From NCBI GenBank assembly GCA_022360105.1, contig JAKSDL010000378.1:1-8042 (forward strand): a stretch of DNA of 8,042 bases, given 5' to 3'. Origin of the DNA: Pseudomonadota bacterium (GTDB lineage Bacteria; SAR324; XYD2-FULL-50-16; JAHJRI01). Positions 5,935 to 8,042 of this stretch are shown piece by piece. The notes beneath the pieces are model-generated. The model saw only the letters and a list, made by a program, of their open reading frames with translations. It was not told the origin of the DNA and made no database searches. The position numbers and the translations under genes were made by a program. Numbering within the stretch: the stretch's first letter is position 1; each line of letters starts with the position of its first letter.

Positions 5935-6546
5935 TCAAGCGTTGTTTTCCGAAAGCAGAGGCCGCCGATAGATCTTCCCCTCAAACTTCTCAAGAAAGAA
6001 GAAGGTAATTAAGGCAACACCCACAACCAGAAGTGCCATTACTCCATAGGGCAGCCCAAAAATATCGCTGAGAGTCAGTTTTCCCAGGTTTTCGGAATAC
6101 AGGTATTTGGAAACCAGGGGATAATTGGCGGCAAAAATCCACAATCCCACAAAAAAGCCACCGATAAAGATATATGAGTCGATCTTACGTGTAACGGCAG
6201 CAGCAATGGATGTTCCAGGACAGTATCCGCCGACAGCCATACCAACACCAAATATCAATCCTCCGCTGATAACAGCAGCAAGGTTAACATTGGCTAGTTG
6301 CACCAGGTTGATATCCAACAGACCAAAATAAAAAGAGGTGTATGTCAGCAGCATGGTGGTGACAACGGCGGAAAACATGATTTTCATTACAGACCAGTCT
6401 TCACCGTAAAACACGGCAGAGATTTTTCTTGAATTGCCCATGCCGACACTGATTAATATGTAACCAAACGCGATCCCTGCTATGACTGCTATAAACATCG
6501 TTCCCGGTTCGCCTAAAATGCCCGTTTTATATAGTGGTGATACCAT
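5935..6546 (-). CDS. YeeE/YedE family transporter, GYCPGTS half
   Basis: This is an integral inner-membrane protein of the YeeE/YedE (TsuA-like) family, whose characterised members take up thiosulfate; others are thought to move other sulfur or selenium compounds. It has about five to six hydrophobic segments (near residues 18-36, 57-75, 88-106, 124-140, 165-185) and the family signature GGYCPGTS at 106-113 with the conserved Cys109. At 203 residues it is one half of what single-chain YeeE proteins hold in one polypeptide. The N-terminal stretch with GMGNSRKISAVFYG (35-48) is also family-like. AGGAG (6557-6553) lies 6 nt before the ATG. It follows the other half by 29 nt, so the two are almost certainly co-transcribed and likely form one channel. 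The exact substrate is not readable from sequence. Confidence 0.88.
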   Translation of the reverse strand: MVSPLYKTGILGEPGTMFIAVIAGIAFGYILISVGMGNSRKISAVFYGEDWSVMKIMFSAVVTTMLLTYTSFYFGLLDINLVQLANVNLAAVISGGLIFGVGMAVGGYCPGTSIAAAVTRKIDSYIFIGGFFVGLWIFAANYPLVSKYLYSENLGKLTLSDIFGLPYGVMALLVVGVALITFFFLEKFEGKIYRRPLLSENNA

Positions 6547-6575
6547 TTTTGTCTCCTATGTTTGTTGTTATTTTG

Positions 6576-7103
6576 TTATAGCCACTCTTTGCGAACCACG
6601 AAGGCTGTTGCCAGACCAGCGGCAAATACGGAAAGGAAGAAAACCCACCCCGAAACACCAAGAATTGAAGCACCGGTTAACGCCAGGCCACTCGTGCACC
6701 CACCGGCCAATCTGGCACCCAGGGCAACCAGGATTCCACCGGCAAAAGCTGTTACCACACGCCTTCGATTGCTGGTATTGGGGCCTTTAAACATTTCGGT
6801 TTTCATCCGATTACCCCGGATTCCGGCAAACAATCCCCCAATCAAGATGCCAATGAACATGAAAAACAACCAATGGTACAAAGGACCACTCTCCGAAACC
6901 AGGTACTTATTCAGGTAGTCGATACCACCCACATAGCTGGGGGCTATTTTATTCATTGTAAACGTGAACAGTCGTGTCAATGCTCCCGAAGCTCCCAGTC
7001 CCTTTCCTGCCAGGAAGAACACCGAGAATAAGATCACACCGATACCGATTCCTCCCAGGTAAGGGTTCAGGTAGGGACTTTCATTTTTTTCTGCTTGTAT
7101 CAT
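6576..7103 (-). CDS. YeeE/YedE family transporter, GCTSG half
   Basis: This is the first gene of the two-gene transporter operon. It is an inner-membrane protein with about four main hydrophobic segments (near residues 17-35, 75-95, 116-133, 147-170). Two family signatures are clear: GKGLGASGALTR at 33-44 and GARLAGGCTSGLALTG at 129-144, the latter with Cys136, the kind of membrane cysteine that binds the sulfur substrate in TsuA. The 175-residue length is usual for the half-size proteins. GGGAG (7114-7110) lies 6 nt before the ATG. Downstream it is followed by the GYCPGTS half with a 29-nt gap. No TusA-like protein, which often accompanies such transporters, is encoded here. No clear promoter pair is visible upstream. 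Confidence 0.88.
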   Translation of the reverse strand: MIQAEKNESPYLNPYLGGIGIGVILFSVFFLAGKGLGASGALTRLFTFTMNKIAPSYVGGIDYLNKYLVSESGPLYHWLFFMFIGILIGGLFAGIRGNRMKTEMFKGPNTSNRRRVVTAFAGGILVALGARLAGGCTSGLALTGASILGVSGWVFFLSVFAAGLATAFVVRKEWL

Positions 7104-7396
7104 TCTTTTCTCCCGTTCTCATTTTTTTCTAAATAACTGAAATAATGAATATAAACCATAAATCATTCCATTCATTTTTATCGGATTTTACCCTGTTTTG
7201 CAGAGCGTATGCCTTTCATTAAAAAAGTTGTTGAGACGGTTTTTAATTATTTGAAACTATTGGAGAAGTCTAGAGCGTGAAAACAAGCCGAAGCCTGACA
7301 TACGGAAACAACCCATTTAAACTTGGAATGGAAGGCTGCTGATAATAAATTGATATAAAAGGATTTTTCAGGCAGGAGCCACAATCAGGAAAAGAC

Positions 7397-7428
7397 AAAG
7401 GGGTAACGTTATTCAACGTTACCCCTTT
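7397..7428. terminator. Perfect 14-bp hairpin, probable bidirectional terminator
   Basis: AAAGGGGTAACGTT (7397-7410) and AACGTTACCCCTTT (7415-7428) pair over 14 bp around the loop ATTC. The plus strand leaves the stem through TTTT and the minus strand through a CTTT-rich sequence, as in intrinsic terminators that work both ways. No recognisable gene ends here on either strand, so it points to an unannotated transcript, possibly a small RNA. Confidence 0.7.
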
Positions 7429-7595
7429 TGAGCGTGGTTGCGGTTTGGTAACGATCCTAAGAGATATTAGATGCCATGTTTGAACGTTAGCCGAACCATG
7501 GATAATTATCTGCGAGAATTGTGCCGTATGATGTTCGATGATGAATGTTTTTAAGGTCTGAATGCCTAACAAAAAAACCGAAAGGCAATGGCTAC

Positions 7596-7623
7596 GATAG
7601 GATAGCCCTACCTGACTGCCGGG
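7596..7623 (+). repeat. Decayed copy of the CCCTACGTGG palindromic repeat
   Basis: By hand alignment about 21 of 28 bases match the repeat around 5887-5914, including CCCTAC and GCCGGG. Its stem no longer pairs well. It lies directly before the 32-bp repeat copy. Confidence 0.4.
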
Positions 7624-7629
7624 GGATGA

Positions 7630-7661
7630 GTTGTAGGATGGTCAACTCGTTGCCCATCAAC
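7630..7661 (+). repeat. 32-bp dispersed repeat, copy 2
   Basis: It matches the reverse complement of 259-290 at 30 of 32 bases. One difference (GGTCAAC in place of GGGCAAC) weakens the inner stem. Similarity stops at the ends of the 32 bp. Confidence 0.65.
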
Positions 7662-7800
7662 CTGCACAGCAATCGGATGACAGTTGCATCGAGACCATAT
7701 GGCCGGGGAACAACACTAAAATTCACATGAGTTCCTCGCCTTGAATAGGGGCTTGATATCAGGAAATTCTATAGAAATTCGGAAATTCGTAAAATTTGAT

Positions 7801-8042
7801 TCCAAATAAAAAATGCGGAAAACAGATATTTATTCAATTTATAATGCTATAATAATAAATTATATCATCAATATATACGAAAATACTAATATCAATTCAA
7901 TATCAGCACGAAATCATCCAAATGGTTAAATATTGAAATAAACTACAAAAATAGATGAATTTCGAAGAAAAGGAGAAAGATAAAACTTAATTTCGAATTA
8001 TTTTCTATTTTATTGATTGACTTTTGTCATGATTATGATTAA
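7801..8042. other. Strongly AT-rich tail
   Basis: By hand count about 51 of 242 bases are G or C (~21%), far below the coding regions. It contains two TATAAT hexamers 8 bp apart (7840-7845 and 7848-7853), an AATTTAT/ATAAATT inverted pair (7836-7842 and 7855-7861) and many short A/T runs. Three GAAATTC copies lie just upstream (7763-7788). It may be the promoter region of a gene beyond the window. Confidence 0.55.
8017..8029 (+). promoter_or_regulatory. Possible -35 element with overlapping dyad at window edge
   Basis: TTGACT (8017-8022) resembles a -35 box; its -10 would fall beyond the window end. TGAC-TTTT-GTCA (8018-8029) is an inverted repeat that overlaps it, as operators often do. The target gene is not visible. 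Confidence 0.25.

Larger units (their letters stand above)
7104..8042. other. 939-bp intergenic region
   Basis: I see no convincing gene. The start carries the ribosome site and presumably the promoter of the transporter operon. Tiny plus-strand frames exist at 7209-7280 (23 codons) and 7471-7554 (27 codons); both lack good ribosome sites. A 100-codon minus-strand frame (7270-7572) would need a TTG start and runs through the perfect hairpin at 7397-7428, so I do not call it. Repeats lie at 7596-7661 and a very AT-rich tail follows from about 7760. Confidence 0.6.

Noticed and set aside
7209..7280. 23-codon plus-strand frame starting ATGCCTTTC
   Set aside because: The product looks helical and basic, but there is no good ribosome site and nothing else to support it.
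7270..7572. 100-codon minus-strand frame
   Set aside because: It needs a TTG start without a ribosome site and reads through the perfect 14-bp hairpin.
259..7661. The inverted 32-bp copies as ends of a composite transposon
   Set aside because: There is no transposase, no target-site duplication seen, and a third partial copy exists; a dispersed repeat explains it better.

Overview
The window looks like a chromosomal segment of a Gram-negative, probably sulfur-metabolising bacterium. My best guess is a Desulfobacterota (deltaproteobacterial) lineage. The hints are the mix of a hemerythrin-like protein, an orphan transducer and a split YeeE/YedE sulfur-compound transporter, wide intergenic gaps, and several families of short palindromic repeats. 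This is inference from style; no marker gene fixes the taxonomy. There is no phage, plasmid, transposase, CRISPR, tRNA or rRNA signal.

Layout. 1-527 is non-coding and carries a repeat mosaic and a switchable hairpin. 528-1148 (+) is a hemerythrin HHE-type di-iron protein. It converges on 1244-2614 (-), an MgtE magnesium transporter, and a GAAA-capped hairpin lies between them. 2615-3063 is non-coding, with a possible operator for mgtE and a palindromic repeat just past the end of the next gene. 3064-4611 (-) is a methyl-accepting chemotaxis protein with a six-helix membrane region and no periplasmic sensor domain. 4612-5128 is a long gap holding a repeat-derived stretch, a plausible 52-residue small ORF (4763-4921, +) and a perfect 14-bp palindrome that resembles a TetR-family operator. 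5129-5698 (-) encodes a membrane-anchored protein that I read as a degenerate rhodanese domain with a C-terminal cysteine tail. 5935-6546 and 6576-7103 (-) are the two halves of a YeeE/YedE transporter in one operon. 7104-8042 is a 939-bp gap with a strong orphan terminator-like hairpin, repeat copies and, over the last ~240 bp, DNA of only about 21% G+C.

How the genes may work together. The two YeeE/YedE halves probably form one inner-membrane channel for thiosulfate or another sulfur species. The rhodanese-like protein downstream on the same strand is a reasonable periplasmic partner, although a 236-bp gap with its own leader suggests separate transcription. The hemerythrin, MgtE and chemotaxis genes look like independent single-gene units. 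The most interesting candidates are the rhodanese-like protein, which has lost its catalytic cysteine but ends in Gly-Cys, the unlisted small ORF, and the regulatory-looking palindromes with no obvious target gene. I see no convincing new multi-gene system.
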